Shown one piece after another: positions 15,980-24,109 of a stretch of DNA of 64,000 nucleotides. The notes under the pieces were generated by a model. That model worked only from the letters and a program-made list of their open reading frames with translations, ran no database searches and had not been told where the DNA came from. This DNA comes from Acidimicrobiia bacterium. GTDB taxonomy: Bacteria > Actinomycetota > Acidimicrobiia > Acidimicrobiales > Aldehydirespiratoraceae. The position numbers and the translations under genes are program-made. Location of the stretch: contig JAJEJB010000028.1 of NCBI GenBank assembly GCA_022828135.1, positions 25,478-89,477 of the forward strand, read 5' to 3'. Each line of letters begins with the position of its first letter. Position 1 is the first letter of the stretch.

Positions 15980-16287
15980 CAGTCCGCAAGGGCGTTGAGG
16001 GCGCCACACATGCGCTGGACTCCTTCCGGGTTCAACATTCCGAGGCGTGCCGTCAGGAGGGACTTCGGCACGACTGCGAGGTTGTCGAAGGAGGCGACGC
16101 TGTCGTGGTCCAGGCCCTCGTCAGATCCCAACGGCATACACGTCGGGATGCGCCGCTCGGTGCTGCTGACCGGGGCTACCACCACAGAGTCCAGCGCGTC
16201 GATGGCTTGGTTGCGGGTGACGACCAGGACGGGTCGGGCCTTGTGGCTGGGTGCCTCGAGCAGCCACAACTCTCCTTGGGCTACCAC
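15976..16287 (-). CDS. MazF/PemK-type toxin
   Basis: A 103-residue protein starting at GTG 16287. It begins with GELWLLEAPSHKARPVLVVTRNQ, then VVVAPVSSTERRIPT and DSVASFDNLAVVPKSLL, the layout of PemK/MazF mRNA interferases (beta-barrel core with the arginine-proline strand and Thr/Ser loop). Such toxins cleave single-stranded RNA and are held inactive by a co-expressed antitoxin. The start overlaps the upstream antitoxin stop by 7 bp. Cleavage specificity cannot be predicted. Confidence 0.88.
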   Translation of the reverse strand: MVAQGELWLLEAPSHKARPVLVVTRNQAIDALDSVVVAPVSSTERRIPTCMPLGSDEGLDHDSVASFDNLAVVPKSLLTARLGMLNPEGVQRMCGALNALADC

Positions 16288-16583
16288 GACTCGGCATCGG
16301 TCAAGGCGATGGCGTTGGCCATCGCCTGGGCATGGTCGGCCTCAGTTTGAGGGTGTCGTAGGTAGTGGTCTTCGATGGCCTTGCCGACACGGTGCCGTTT
16401 GAGCGCGTCGTCGTACCAGCCGACCGCCTGACGGACGACGTCCTCCCGGCTGGTGCCGATCCCCTCGGACACCAGCCGGTCGATGACGGACAACTCCTCG
16501 TCGCTGAACCGGGCCCGCACTGATCCTCTCGTGCCCATCAGTCGGCGGTGCCATGACCGGATTGCCTCAGTGGTTGATCTCAT
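16281..16583 (-). CDS. Antitoxin of the MazF-type module, ribbon-helix-helix-like
   Basis: A 100-residue protein from ATG 16583, or from a later ATG at MGTRGSVRARF. The core GSVRARFSDEELSVIDRLV with a following helix SREDVVRQAVGWYDDAL resembles the ribbon-helix-helix DNA-binding fold. The charged C-terminal tail (HYLRHPQTEADHAQAMANAI) would bind the toxin. Its stop overlaps the toxin start, the usual antitoxin-first order. It should repress its own operon. Confidence 0.75.
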   Translation of the reverse strand: MRSTTEAIRSWHRRLMGTRGSVRARFSDEELSVIDRLVSEGIGTSREDVVRQAVGWYDDALKRHRVGKAIEDHYLRHPQTEADHAQAMANAIALTDAESW

Positions 16584-16608
16584 GTCTGTAACCTCGGATG
16601 CTTTGATG

Positions 16609-16833
16609 TCACTTGCCGAGCCTCTTGCGGGCCGTCGCGAGTTCTTCCTCGGTGAAGGGGCCGTTGATGGCTTCCCATTCGGCGACAACTTGACGCAGCC
16701 CGCGGGCCTTGAGGCGGCGGCGGGCGGCGTCTGCCAGCCATGATGACATCCTCTGCCCGTCCTCCTCGGCAGCCTCTCGGAGGTCAGCCGCGAGGTCTGC
16801 AGGAAGCGAGACGATCAGGTGCTTCTTGCGCAT
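16609..16833 (-). CDS. Small RHH-type antitoxin-like protein
   Basis: A 74-residue protein, MRKKHLIVSLPADLAADL at its start followed by REAAEEDGQRMSSWLADAA, an Arg-rich segment and FTEEELATARKRLG at the end. The strand-helix-helix pattern and acidic C-terminus fit CopG/RHH antitoxins (VapB/MazE-like). It lies 25 bp upstream of the second antitoxin-like gene, so the locus has two candidate antitoxins and one recognisable toxin. It may be an orphan antitoxin or an operon regulator. Confidence 0.75.
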   Translation of the reverse strand: MRKKHLIVSLPADLAADLREAAEEDGQRMSSWLADAARRRLKARGLRQVVAEWEAINGPFTEEELATARKRLGK

Positions 16834-16907
16834 ATCACATAACTATCATGATATTCCACAGGCAGCAACGCCCGGATTGTCTGGTGCTTGACCTCCAACT
16901 CGAAGCG

Positions 16908-17813
16908 CTAAGCCAGTACGTCCGCGAGCCCGCTGGCGATGTCGGGGTGGGTGAACCGGAAGCCGCGGCGCACGAGCAATGCGGGCTCCACCCGGGCGCT
17001 GCTGTAGAGCAGGGCCTCGGTGAGCTCGCGGCCCAGGCGGGCCCACAGAGCCGGCTTGGGTGTGGGCAGCAGTGTGGGGCGGCGCAGGGCCCGTCCTAGA
17101 GCTGCGGTCAGTTGGCGGTTGGTGATCGGCTCGGGCGCGGTGAGGTTCACCGGGCCCTCCACGTCGGCGGTCAGCAGCCAGAGCAGGGCCTCGACCTCGT
17201 CATGGAGCGTGATCCAGCTCATCCATTGCCGGCCGCTCCCGATCCGGCCCCCGAGGCCCAGCCTGAAGAAGGGGAGCATCTCGGCCAGCGCACCCCCGGA
17301 CTGGCTCAGCACCACGCCGGTGCGGGGATGGGCGACCCGGATGCCGGCGTCGCGGGCCGGGTCCGCGGCCGTCTCCCAGTCTCGGCACACCTGGGCCAGG
17401 AAGTCGCTCCCGCCGCTGGACGATTCATCGAGGCGCTCGTCGCCCCGGTCGCCGTAGTAGCCGATGGCCGACGCCGACACTAGGACTCCGGGCGGCTGGT
17501 CGAGCCGGGCCAGTGCGTTGGCCAGCAGCGCCGTGCCCTGCGTTCGGCTGTTCGCGATCCGCTGCTTCTGCTCGCCGGACCACCGCTGCGCCGCGATGGG
17601 CTCGCCGGCAAGATGCACCACTGCATCGATGCCCTCCAAGCCCACCAGGTCGATCTCGCCCTGCGATGGATCCCACGCGATCACGCTGGTGCCCGGTGGG
17701 TTGCTGGAGCCGGATGGCCTCACCACCCGCACCGTCTGGTGTCCATCGGAAGCCAGACGCTCGACCAGGGCACGGCCGATTAGCCCGGTGGAGCCCGTGA
17801 CCGCTACGCGCAT
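16908..17813 (-). CDS. TIGR01777-family NAD(P)-binding epimerase/oxidoreductase
   Basis: A 301-residue atypical SDR protein. The N-terminal VTGSTGLIGRALVERL binds dinucleotide. Family features are AVVHLAGEPIAAQRWS, SASAIGYYGDRGDE and SDFLAQVCRDWE, and the C-terminal half has GRIGSGRQWMSWITLHD plus a DUF1731-like end (RPTLLPTPKPALWARLGRELT split here). Relatives include YfcH and the chloroplast division-linked protein SulA/GC1; the bacterial substrate is unknown. It is monocistronic and divergent from the LapA-like gene. Confidence 0.88.
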   Translation of the reverse strand: MRVAVTGSTGLIGRALVERLASDGHQTVRVVRPSGSSNPPGTSVIAWDPSQGEIDLVGLEGIDAVVHLAGEPIAAQRWSGEQKQRIANSRTQGTALLANALARLDQPPGVLVSASAIGYYGDRGDERLDESSSGGSDFLAQVCRDWETAADPARDAGIRVAHPRTGVVLSQSGGALAEMLPFFRLGLGGRIGSGRQWMSWITLHDEVEALLWLLTADVEGPVNLTAPEPITNRQLTAALGRALRRPTLLPTPKPALWARLGRELTEALLYSSARVEPALLVRRGFRFTHPDIASGLADVLA

Positions 17814-17875
17814 AGTTCTTCCATGATCGTTGGTCTAGCATCGCCGCGGCCCGGCCGGAGAGATTGAGGGCTGAC

Positions 17876-18205
17876 GTGGATGAAGACCTGACACCCCCGG
17901 ACGCCGAACCCTTCGACCAAGGATCATTCGGGGCCTCCGACACCGGCGGCCGCGGCACCGAGCCTGCAGTGCGGAAATGGTCGATCCGGCCCGGGGTGGT
18001 CCTGGCCCTGCTGGTCGCGGCGGCCCTGATCGTCTTCGTTGTCCAGAACGACCGCGAGGTGCCGGTCACCTGGTGGTTCGTCGAGGTGAACGGCCCGCTA
18101 TGGGCGGTGATCATCGTGGCCGCGGTAGCCGGAGCGGTGCTGACCGAGGTCCTCGGCTGGGTGGTCGGCCGTCGCCGTCGCCGTCGTCGCCGCCGCAAGT
18201 CGTGA
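17876..18205 (+). CDS. LapA (DUF1049) domain membrane protein
   Basis: A 109-residue protein from GTG 17876 with GAGGG 7 nt upstream; a TTG 12 bp earlier is less likely. An acidic cytosolic N-terminus (about 40 residues) is followed by two membrane helices: VVLALLVAAALIVFVVQN with the LapA-type NDREVPVTWWFVE hairpin loop, then LWAVIIVAAVAGAVLTEVLG. The C-terminus is a run of arginines. Family members are small inner-membrane proteins linked in enterobacteria to lipopolysaccharide assembly; the role in this monoderm-type organism is unknown. The stop overlaps the next small gene (GTGA). Confidence 0.8.
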   Translation: MDEDLTPPDAEPFDQGSFGASDTGGRGTEPAVRKWSIRPGVVLALLVAAALIVFVVQNDREVPVTWWFVEVNGPLWAVIIVAAVAGAVLTEVLGWVVGRRRRRRRRRKS

Positions 18206-18303
18206 GCACGCGCTGGCTGATATTCGCCGCGCTGTTGTGCGGTCTCGCCGTCCTGGTGGCCTTCACCGTCCAGGTGCTGTCGGGCAGGTTCGGCTGGTTC
18301 TGA
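18202..18303 (+). CDS. 33-residue single-pass membrane peptide
   Basis: GTG 18202 overlaps the LapA-like stop and opens a 33-codon frame ending at TGA 18303. The peptide begins MSTRWLIFAALLCGLAVLVA and ends SGRFGWF: one hydrophobic helix with short ends. The GTGA overlap and clean membrane profile support translation by coupling. It could assist the LapA-like protein. No family is recognised, and a chance frame cannot be excluded. Confidence 0.5.
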   Translation: MSTRWLIFAALLCGLAVLVAFTVQVLSGRFGWF

Positions 18304-18349
18304 AGCCGGCGGGAACCGGTAGGGTCGCGCCATCATCCGGGAGGCCTTT

Positions 18350-19759
18350 GTGAGCGACGCAGCACACGACGTGATCGTCATCGGCGGCGGGCCGGGGGGC
18401 TATGCCGCGGCCCTGTACGGCGCCAGCGCGGGCCTCGACGTCGCGGTGGTCGAGAAGGCCAAGGTGGGCGGCACCTGCCTGCACGTCGGCTGCATCCCGG
18501 CCAAGGAGCTTCTGGAGGCGGCCTCGGTGTACCGCACGGTGGCGAGGGCGGCCGAGTTCGGGGTGGGCGCCGGCGAGCCCAGCCTCGACTGGTCCGCTGT
18601 GCTGGACCGCAAGCAGCAGGTCATCGACAAGATGATGGCCGGGCTGTCGTCGGTGCTGGGACAGCGCAAGGTGACGATCTATGGGGGCGTCGGCTCCTTC
18701 GGCCCGGCCGGCACGGTTCTGGCGACCGGGGCCGACGGCTCCGAGCACACCCTGTCCGGAGGCTCGATCATCCTGGCCTCGGGGTCGACTCCCCGGACCA
18801 TCGGGGGCTTCGACGTCGACGGCGAGCTGGTGGTGACCTCCGACGAGCTGTTCTCGATCGACAGGCTGCCGGCGGAGGCCGCGGTCATCGGCGGCGGTGC
18901 CATCGGCTGCGAGTTCGCGTCGATGATGGGCGACCTGGGAACCAAGGTCACCGTTCTGGAGGCCCTTCCCAACATCCTGACCGGCTGTGACGTCGAGGTG
19001 GCCAAGGTCGTGAGGCGGTCGTTCCGCAAGCGGGGAATCGAGGTGCACACCGGCGTGACGGTGCACGGCCACGAACCCCGCCCGGACCGCTCCGGCACGG
19101 TGGTCTCCTTCGGCGAGGGCAAGCAGGTCGACGTGGAGATGGTCGTGGTGGCTGTGGGCCGACGGCCCCGCACGGAGAACCTGGGGCTGGACGCAGCCGG
19201 AGTGGGGTTGGACGACCGCGGCTTCGTGGCGGTCGACGGCCGCTGCCGCACGACCGCCGAGGGCGTGTGGGCCGTGGGCGACGTGGTCGACAGCCCGCAG
19301 CTGGCCCACACCGCCTTCGCCGAGGGCATGCTCGCCATCTGCGACATCCTGGGCGAAGACCCCGACCCTCTCGACTACCACGGCACGCCCTGGTGCATCT
19401 ACTGCCACCCCGAGGTGGCCTTCGCCGGGCACACCGAGCAGAGCGCGATCGACGCCGGATTCGACGTGGTGACCTCGATGCACCGCTACATGGCCAACGG
19501 CCGGGCCCAGATCCTGGGCGAGACCGAGGGCCTGGTGAAGGTGGTCGCCCAGAAGCAGGCCGACGGCACCGGCGGCCGCATCCTCGGGGTCCACATGGCG
19601 GGGCCATGGGTGACCGAGCAGCTGGGCCAGGCCTACCTCGCGGTGAACTGGGAGGCGACGGTCGACGATGTCGCCCGCCTGATACAACCCCATCCGACCA
19701 TGAGCGAGCTGTTCGGCGAGACGATCCTGTCGCTGACAGGCCGCTCGCTCCACGGTTGA
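18350..19759 (+). CDS. lpdA: Dihydrolipoyl dehydrogenase (E3)
   Basis: A 469-residue flavoprotein from GTG 18350. FAD is bound by VIGGGPGGYAAAL at the N-terminus. The redox disulfide is GGTCLHVGC (C43, C48). The NAD-binding motif is AVIGGGAIGCEFASMMG, the second FAD motif is GVWAVGDVVDSPQLAHTA, and the dimer-interface catalytic pair is in HPTMSELFGE. It reoxidises dihydrolipoamide on E2 subunits of 2-oxoacid dehydrogenases. It lies directly before the E2 gene and the lipoate biosynthesis fusion gene, forming a coherent lipoate module. Confidence 0.95.
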   Translation: MSDAAHDVIVIGGGPGGYAAALYGASAGLDVAVVEKAKVGGTCLHVGCIPAKELLEAASVYRTVARAAEFGVGAGEPSLDWSAVLDRKQQVIDKMMAGLSSVLGQRKVTIYGGVGSFGPAGTVLATGADGSEHTLSGGSIILASGSTPRTIGGFDVDGELVVTSDELFSIDRLPAEAAVIGGGAIGCEFASMMGDLGTKVTVLEALPNILTGCDVEVAKVVRRSFRKRGIEVHTGVTVHGHEPRPDRSGTVVSFGEGKQVDVEMVVVAVGRRPRTENLGLDAAGVGLDDRGFVAVDGRCRTTAEGVWAVGDVVDSPQLAHTAFAEGMLAICDILGEDPDPLDYHGTPWCIYCHPEVAFAGHTEQSAIDAGFDVVTSMHRYMANGRAQILGETEGLVKVVAQKQADGTGGRILGVHMAGPWVTEQLGQAYLAVNWEATVDDVARLIQPHPTMSELFGETILSLTGRSLHG

Positions 19760-19777
19760 CCGGCGGGAGGACTGCTG

Positions 19778-21244
19778 ATGGCCGACATCATGATGCCGCA
19801 GCTGGGAGAGACCGTCACCGATGGGACCATCACCCGATGGTTCAAGCAGGTAGGTGATGAGGTCGCCCTCGACGAGGCGCTCTTCGAGATCTCCACCGAC
19901 AAGGTCGACACTGAGGTGCCGTCCCCGGTGGCGGGGGTGCTGGCGGAGATCCTCGCCAACGAGGGCGACCTTGTGGAGGTCGGGCAGGTCCTGGCCCGCG
20001 TCGGCGAGGCAGGAGACGTCCCTTCCGCCGAGCAGCCGGCTGAGCCGGTGCAGGAAGTGGCCGCGCCGCCGTCCGCCCCCGAACCGTCGTCCGAAGTGGC
20101 CGCGCCGCCCGCGGCTGAGCCGGTGCAGGAAGTGGTGGAGCCGCCGGCCGCCCCCGAGCCGCCGGCCGCCCCCGAACCGCCGCCCGAAGCGGTTGAGACG
20201 ACGTCCGAGCCCGAGGAGCCGAAAGCCGCTGGGACTTTCCGGGCGGCGGGGATCGTGCTGTCGCCGGTCGTGCGCCGCCTGATCAGCGAGAACAACCTCG
20301 ATCCGTCCACGCTGACCGGCACCGGCCTCGGCGGCCGCATCACCCGCGCCGACGTCGAGCAGGCCATACGAACCCGCGCTGCGGCTGAGGCTCCTGCCGA
20401 AGCTCCGGCTTCTACTGAGGCTCCGGCTGCGGCTGAGGCTCCCGCAGAGCCTCCGCCTGCCGATGGAGATGAGCCCAGGCGCTCACGCCGGGCCAGACGG
20501 TCAGCAGTGCCCGCCGTAGTGGTCAGCAGCGGCGACAGCGTCGTGCCCCTCAACAACATCCGGCGGCGCACCGCGGAGCACATGGTGATGTCCAAGCAGA
20601 CATCGCCGCACGTCCTCACCGCCATAGAGGTCGACTACGAGGGCGTGGAGAAGGTCCGCCGGGCCGCCAAGCAGGCGTGGAAGGCGGAGGAGGGCTTCAG
20701 CCTCACCTACCTGCCCTTCATCGCCAGGGCCGTGATCGACGCTCTGCGCGACTACCCGCATCTCAATGCCAGCTTCGGAGGGGACGAACTGGTGGTCCAC
20801 GCCGGAGTCAACCTGGCCGTCGCAGTGGACATCGACTTCCAGGGGCTGCTGGCTCCCGTGATCCACGGTGCCGAGGGCAAGCGCCTCCGCCAGATCGCCC
20901 GGGACATCGTGGATCTGGCCAACCGGGCCCGCAGCCGCAAGCTCGGACCCGACGACCTGGCCGGGGGCACGTTCACCCTCACCAACGCCGGCCAGTACGG
21001 GACGATGATGCAGTTCCCGATCATCAACCAGCCCCAGGTGGCCATCCTGAGCACCGATGGCGTCTCCCGCAAGCCGGTGGTGGTGACCGACAACTACGGC
21101 AACGAATCCATCGCCATCCACTCGATGGGGGTGCTCGCCATGGCCTGGGACCACCGAGCGTTCGACGGCGCCTACGCCGCCGCGTTCCTCCACCGGACCA
21201 AGGAGATCATCGAGACCCGCGACTGGGAGGCTGAGATCCGCTGA
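19778..21244 (+). CDS. sucB: 2-oxoacid dehydrogenase E2 (dihydrolipoamide acyltransferase, succinyltransferase-like)
   Basis: A 488-residue protein from ATG 19778 with GGGAGG upstream. It has one lipoyl domain (about 1-78; lipoyl K42 in STDKVDTEVPSP), a long Pro/Ala/Glu linker (about 85-150), the peripheral subunit-binding domain (LSPVVRRLISENNLD and GRITRADVEQAI), a second flexible linker and the catalytic core from about 250. The core ends with the DHRAFDGAYAA motif, whose histidine is catalytic. Its core resembles SucB-type E2 proteins of actinobacteria, but AceF function with the nearby aceE is equally possible; the symbol is tentative. It is 18 bp after lpdA. Confidence 0.88.
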   Translation: MADIMMPQLGETVTDGTITRWFKQVGDEVALDEALFEISTDKVDTEVPSPVAGVLAEILANEGDLVEVGQVLARVGEAGDVPSAEQPAEPVQEVAAPPSAPEPSSEVAAPPAAEPVQEVVEPPAAPEPPAAPEPPPEAVETTSEPEEPKAAGTFRAAGIVLSPVVRRLISENNLDPSTLTGTGLGGRITRADVEQAIRTRAAAEAPAEAPASTEAPAAAEAPAEPPPADGDEPRRSRRARRSAVPAVVVSSGDSVVPLNNIRRRTAEHMVMSKQTSPHVLTAIEVDYEGVEKVRRAAKQAWKAEEGFSLTYLPFIARAVIDALRDYPHLNASFGGDELVVHAGVNLAVAVDIDFQGLLAPVIHGAEGKRLRQIARDIVDLANRARSRKLGPDDLAGGTFTLTNAGQYGTMMQFPIINQPQVAILSTDGVSRKPVVVTDNYGNESIAIHSMGVLAMAWDHRAFDGAYAAAFLHRTKEIIETRDWEAEIR

Positions 21245-21255
21245 GCTCGTCGCTG

Positions 21256-22977
21256 GTGGCCGCTGACCGGCCCGTGCTGCGGATCCGCTGGCTCGGCCGT
21301 GTGGCCTACGACGATGCCCTGGCACTCCAACGCCGCCTTCACGGCCACTCCGCCGACGACCACCTTCTCCTGCTCGAGCATCCCCATGTGGTGACCCTGG
21401 GCCGCCGGGGCCGGCGCGAGCACCTGCTGGTCGACGTCGAGGCGCTGGGCGGCTCGGTGGTGGAGACCGACCGGGGTGGCGAGGTCACCTACCACGGACC
21501 CGGGCAGCTGGTGGGCTATCCGATTCTCACTGTGCCCGGCCGGCGCGGCGGCGGGATGGCGGACACCGCCGCCTACGTGGGCGGCGTGGAGCAGCTGTTG
21601 ATCGACGTCCTGGCCGATCTGGGGCTGGAGGCGGGACGTCTCGAGCGTCACACCGGGGTGTGGGTCGACCCCAAGGGGCCGCGGCCCCGCAAGATCGCCG
21701 CCATCGGGGTGAGGCTGTCGCGGGCTCGCTCCATGCACGGCTTCGCGCTCAACGTCGATCCCGACCTGGAGTGGTTCGCCCGGATCGTGCCCTGCGGGAT
21801 CACCGGTCTGGGAGTGACATCGCTGGCGGCGGAGGGCATCGACGTGTCGATGCGGGACGTCGTGGACCTGGTGGCGCAGCGGGCTGCTGCGACATGGGGC
21901 CCGCACGGCCGCATCGACCGGGCCGATGTCACCCACCGGGTGGCTCCTGCCGACATGGCCCAGTTCACCCGGGACGCCGCCAACGGCTCGGCGGACGCCG
22001 GTACGGCGGCAGACGGCAGCCCAGCGGCCGGAGCCGCGGCCGAGGGAGTGTCGCTCCGCCTGCTGGGCCGGCTGGAGGCTGCCCGGCTGGACGGCGAGAG
22101 CCATGAGCCGGTGCCGCTGCGGTCACGCAAGCCGGAGTGGATGCGAGTGCCGCTCAGCACCGGGCCGACGTTCCACGAGGTCCGCTCCACGTTGCGCGGC
22201 CTCGACCTGGTGACCGTCTGCGAGGAGGCCGGCTGCCCCAACATCTCGGAGTGCTGGAACGACGGCACCGCGACCTTCATGATTCTCGGCGAGCGCTGCA
22301 CCCGGGCCTGCGGCTTCTGCCTGGTCGACACCCGCCGCCCCGGTCCGGTGGACGCAGAGGAGCCCGAGCGAGTGGCCACCGCCGCGGTGCGGATGGGCCT
22401 CGAGCATGTGGTGGTGACGATGGTGGCCCGCGATGACTTGGCCGACGGGGGAGCGGCCGTCGTGGCGGAGACGGTGGCCGCGGTCCGGCGTCGCCTGCCT
22501 GCTGCCCGTGTCGAGACGCTGATAAGCGACCTCGGCGGTGAATCCGCCGCCCTCCAGACGGTGTTCGATGCCCGTCCCGACGTGCTCAACCACAACATCG
22601 AGACCGTGGCCCGGCTGCAGCGGGCGGTGCGACCGTCGGCCGGCTATGCCCGCAGCCTGGCGGTCTTGGCCATGGCCAAGGCAGAGGGACTGACCACCAA
22701 GTCGTCGATCATCGCCGGAATGGGGGAGACCCACGAAGAGGTGGTCCAGACCCTGGCCGACCTGCACGCAGCCGGAACCGACATCGTGACCATCGGCCAG
22801 TACCTGCGGCCCAGCGCCCGCCATCTTCCGGTTGATCGCTGGTGGCCGCCGGAGGCGTTCGAGCGGTGGAAGGAGATCGGCGAGTCGATGGGCATCAGCC
22901 ATGTCGAGGCCTCGCCCCTGACCCGTTCCAGCTACCACGCCCGCCAAGCCGCCGACGCCGCCACAGCTCGAACCTAG
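21256..22977 (+). CDS. lipB-lipA: LipB-LipA fusion: octanoyltransferase and lipoyl synthase in one polypeptide
   Basis: A 573-residue protein from GTG 21256. Residues 1-225 are LipB: RGGEVTYHGPGQLVGYPI, catalytic K146 (PRKIAAIGV) and C180 (IVPCGITGLGVTS). A low-complexity Ala/Gly linker covers about 230-265. Residues 285-573 are lipoyl synthase LipA: auxiliary-cluster cysteines C322, C327 and C333 (CEEAGCPNISEC), radical-SAM C348-C352-C355 (CTRACGFC) and RSSY at 557-560. LipB moves octanoate from acyl carrier protein onto E2 lysines and LipA inserts the two sulfurs. It is 11 bp after the E2 gene, whose product is its expected substrate. Confidence 0.95.
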   Translation: MAADRPVLRIRWLGRVAYDDALALQRRLHGHSADDHLLLLEHPHVVTLGRRGRREHLLVDVEALGGSVVETDRGGEVTYHGPGQLVGYPILTVPGRRGGGMADTAAYVGGVEQLLIDVLADLGLEAGRLERHTGVWVDPKGPRPRKIAAIGVRLSRARSMHGFALNVDPDLEWFARIVPCGITGLGVTSLAAEGIDVSMRDVVDLVAQRAAATWGPHGRIDRADVTHRVAPADMAQFTRDAANGSADAGTAADGSPAAGAAAEGVSLRLLGRLEAARLDGESHEPVPLRSRKPEWMRVPLSTGPTFHEVRSTLRGLDLVTVCEEAGCPNISECWNDGTATFMILGERCTRACGFCLVDTRRPGPVDAEEPERVATAAVRMGLEHVVVTMVARDDLADGGAAVVAETVAAVRRRLPAARVETLISDLGGESAALQTVFDARPDVLNHNIETVARLQRAVRPSAGYARSLAVLAMAKAEGLTTKSSIIAGMGETHEEVVQTLADLHAAGTDIVTIGQYLRPSARHLPVDRWWPPEAFERWKEIGESMGISHVEASPLTRSSYHARQAADAATART

Positions 22978-22987
22978 GCTTACGGCC

Positions 22988-24091
22988 ATGTTCGCAAGTC
23001 GGCTGGACCGGGCCCGGGCGTTGATGGCGGAGCAGGGCGTGGACGTGCTCATGCTGTCGGTCGGGGCCGATCTGCCGTACTTCTGCGGCTATGAAGCCAT
23101 GCCGCTGGAGCGTCTCACCATGCTGGTCGTGCCCCGGGACGTTGTAGCCACCCTGGTCGTGCCCCGGATGGAGGCGCCGCGGGTGGTGGACCGTCCCGAC
23201 GTGTTCGAGATGAGGCCCTGGGACGAGACCGAGGACCCGGTGGCCATCGTGGCCGGCCTGGCCGGATCGGCGTCCGTGGCCGCGGTGGGGGACCACATGT
23301 GGTCCCGGTTCCTGGTGGAGTTGATGACGGTCATGCCGGACGCGGCCTGGAGGCGTGGCTCGGATGTCACCGCTCCGATCCGCTCCGTGAAGACTGCCGA
23401 TGAGATCGAGCGCCTGCGAGCCGCAGGAGCCGCGGTGGACAGGATCGCGGGCCGGCTCCAGCGGGGCGAGATCGAGCTGGTGGGACGGACCGAAGCCGAG
23501 GTCTCGGCCGAGTTGGGCCGCCAGATAGTGGCTGAAGGCCATGACCGGGTGAACTTCGCCATCGTGGCCGCCGGCGACAACGCGGCCAGCCCGCATCACG
23601 AGCCCGGACCGAGGGTGATCGGCACCGATGAAGTCGTGTTGTGCGACTTCGGCGGCACCATGGTGGGCGACGACGGCGTGGGGTACTGCTCCGACATCAC
23701 CCGCTGCGTCTACACCGGCGAGCCGCCACGCGAGTTCGACGAGCTCTACGAGGTCCTCTTCGAAGCGCAGGCTGCCGGCGTGGCCGCGGCCGCTGTGGGC
23801 ACCCCCGCCCAGGATGTGGACCGGGCGGCACGGTCGATCATCGCCGCGGCCGGCTACGGCGACTACTTCGTGCACCGCACCGGCCACGGGATCGGAACCG
23901 AGGCCCACGAGGACCCCTACATAGTGGAAGGCAACGATCAGCCGCTGGCGGCCGGCAACGCCTTCTCGGTGGAGCCGGGGATCTACGTGCCCGGTCGATG
24001 GGGGGCGCGCCTCGAGGACATCGTGGCCGCCTCGCCGGCCGGTCCCGATCCCCTCAACCGCGCCGATCACAACTTGGCCGTCGTCGCCTGA
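22988..24091 (+). CDS. M24-family metallopeptidase (Xaa-Pro aminopeptidase/dipeptidase-like)
   Basis: A 367-residue protein from ATG 22988. The N-terminal creatinase-like domain (about 1-130) precedes the pita-bread fold. All five metal ligands are seen: aspartates in LCDFGGT and YCSDITRCVY, the histidine in HRTGHGIGTE, and glutamates in FSVEPGIYVP and ARLEDIV. It probably removes N-terminal residues before proline or cleaves X-Pro dipeptides using two metal ions. It starts 10 bp after the lipB-lipA stop and is likely co-transcribed. Confidence 0.92.
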   Translation: MFASRLDRARALMAEQGVDVLMLSVGADLPYFCGYEAMPLERLTMLVVPRDVVATLVVPRMEAPRVVDRPDVFEMRPWDETEDPVAIVAGLAGSASVAAVGDHMWSRFLVELMTVMPDAAWRRGSDVTAPIRSVKTADEIERLRAAGAAVDRIAGRLQRGEIELVGRTEAEVSAELGRQIVAEGHDRVNFAIVAAGDNAASPHHEPGPRVIGTDEVVLCDFGGTMVGDDGVGYCSDITRCVYTGEPPREFDELYEVLFEAQAAGVAAAAVGTPAQDVDRAARSIIAAAGYGDYFVHRTGHGIGTEAHEDPYIVEGNDQPLAAGNAFSVEPGIYVPGRWGARLEDIVAASPAGPDPLNRADHNLAVVA

Positions 24092-24109
24092 GCGGTCGGC
24101 TCTGGCGCC

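Noticed and set aside
18263..19753. Minus-strand frame of 496 codons opposite lpdA
   Set aside because: Shadow of lpdA caused by GC bias; Gly/His/Arg-rich composition and no motif.
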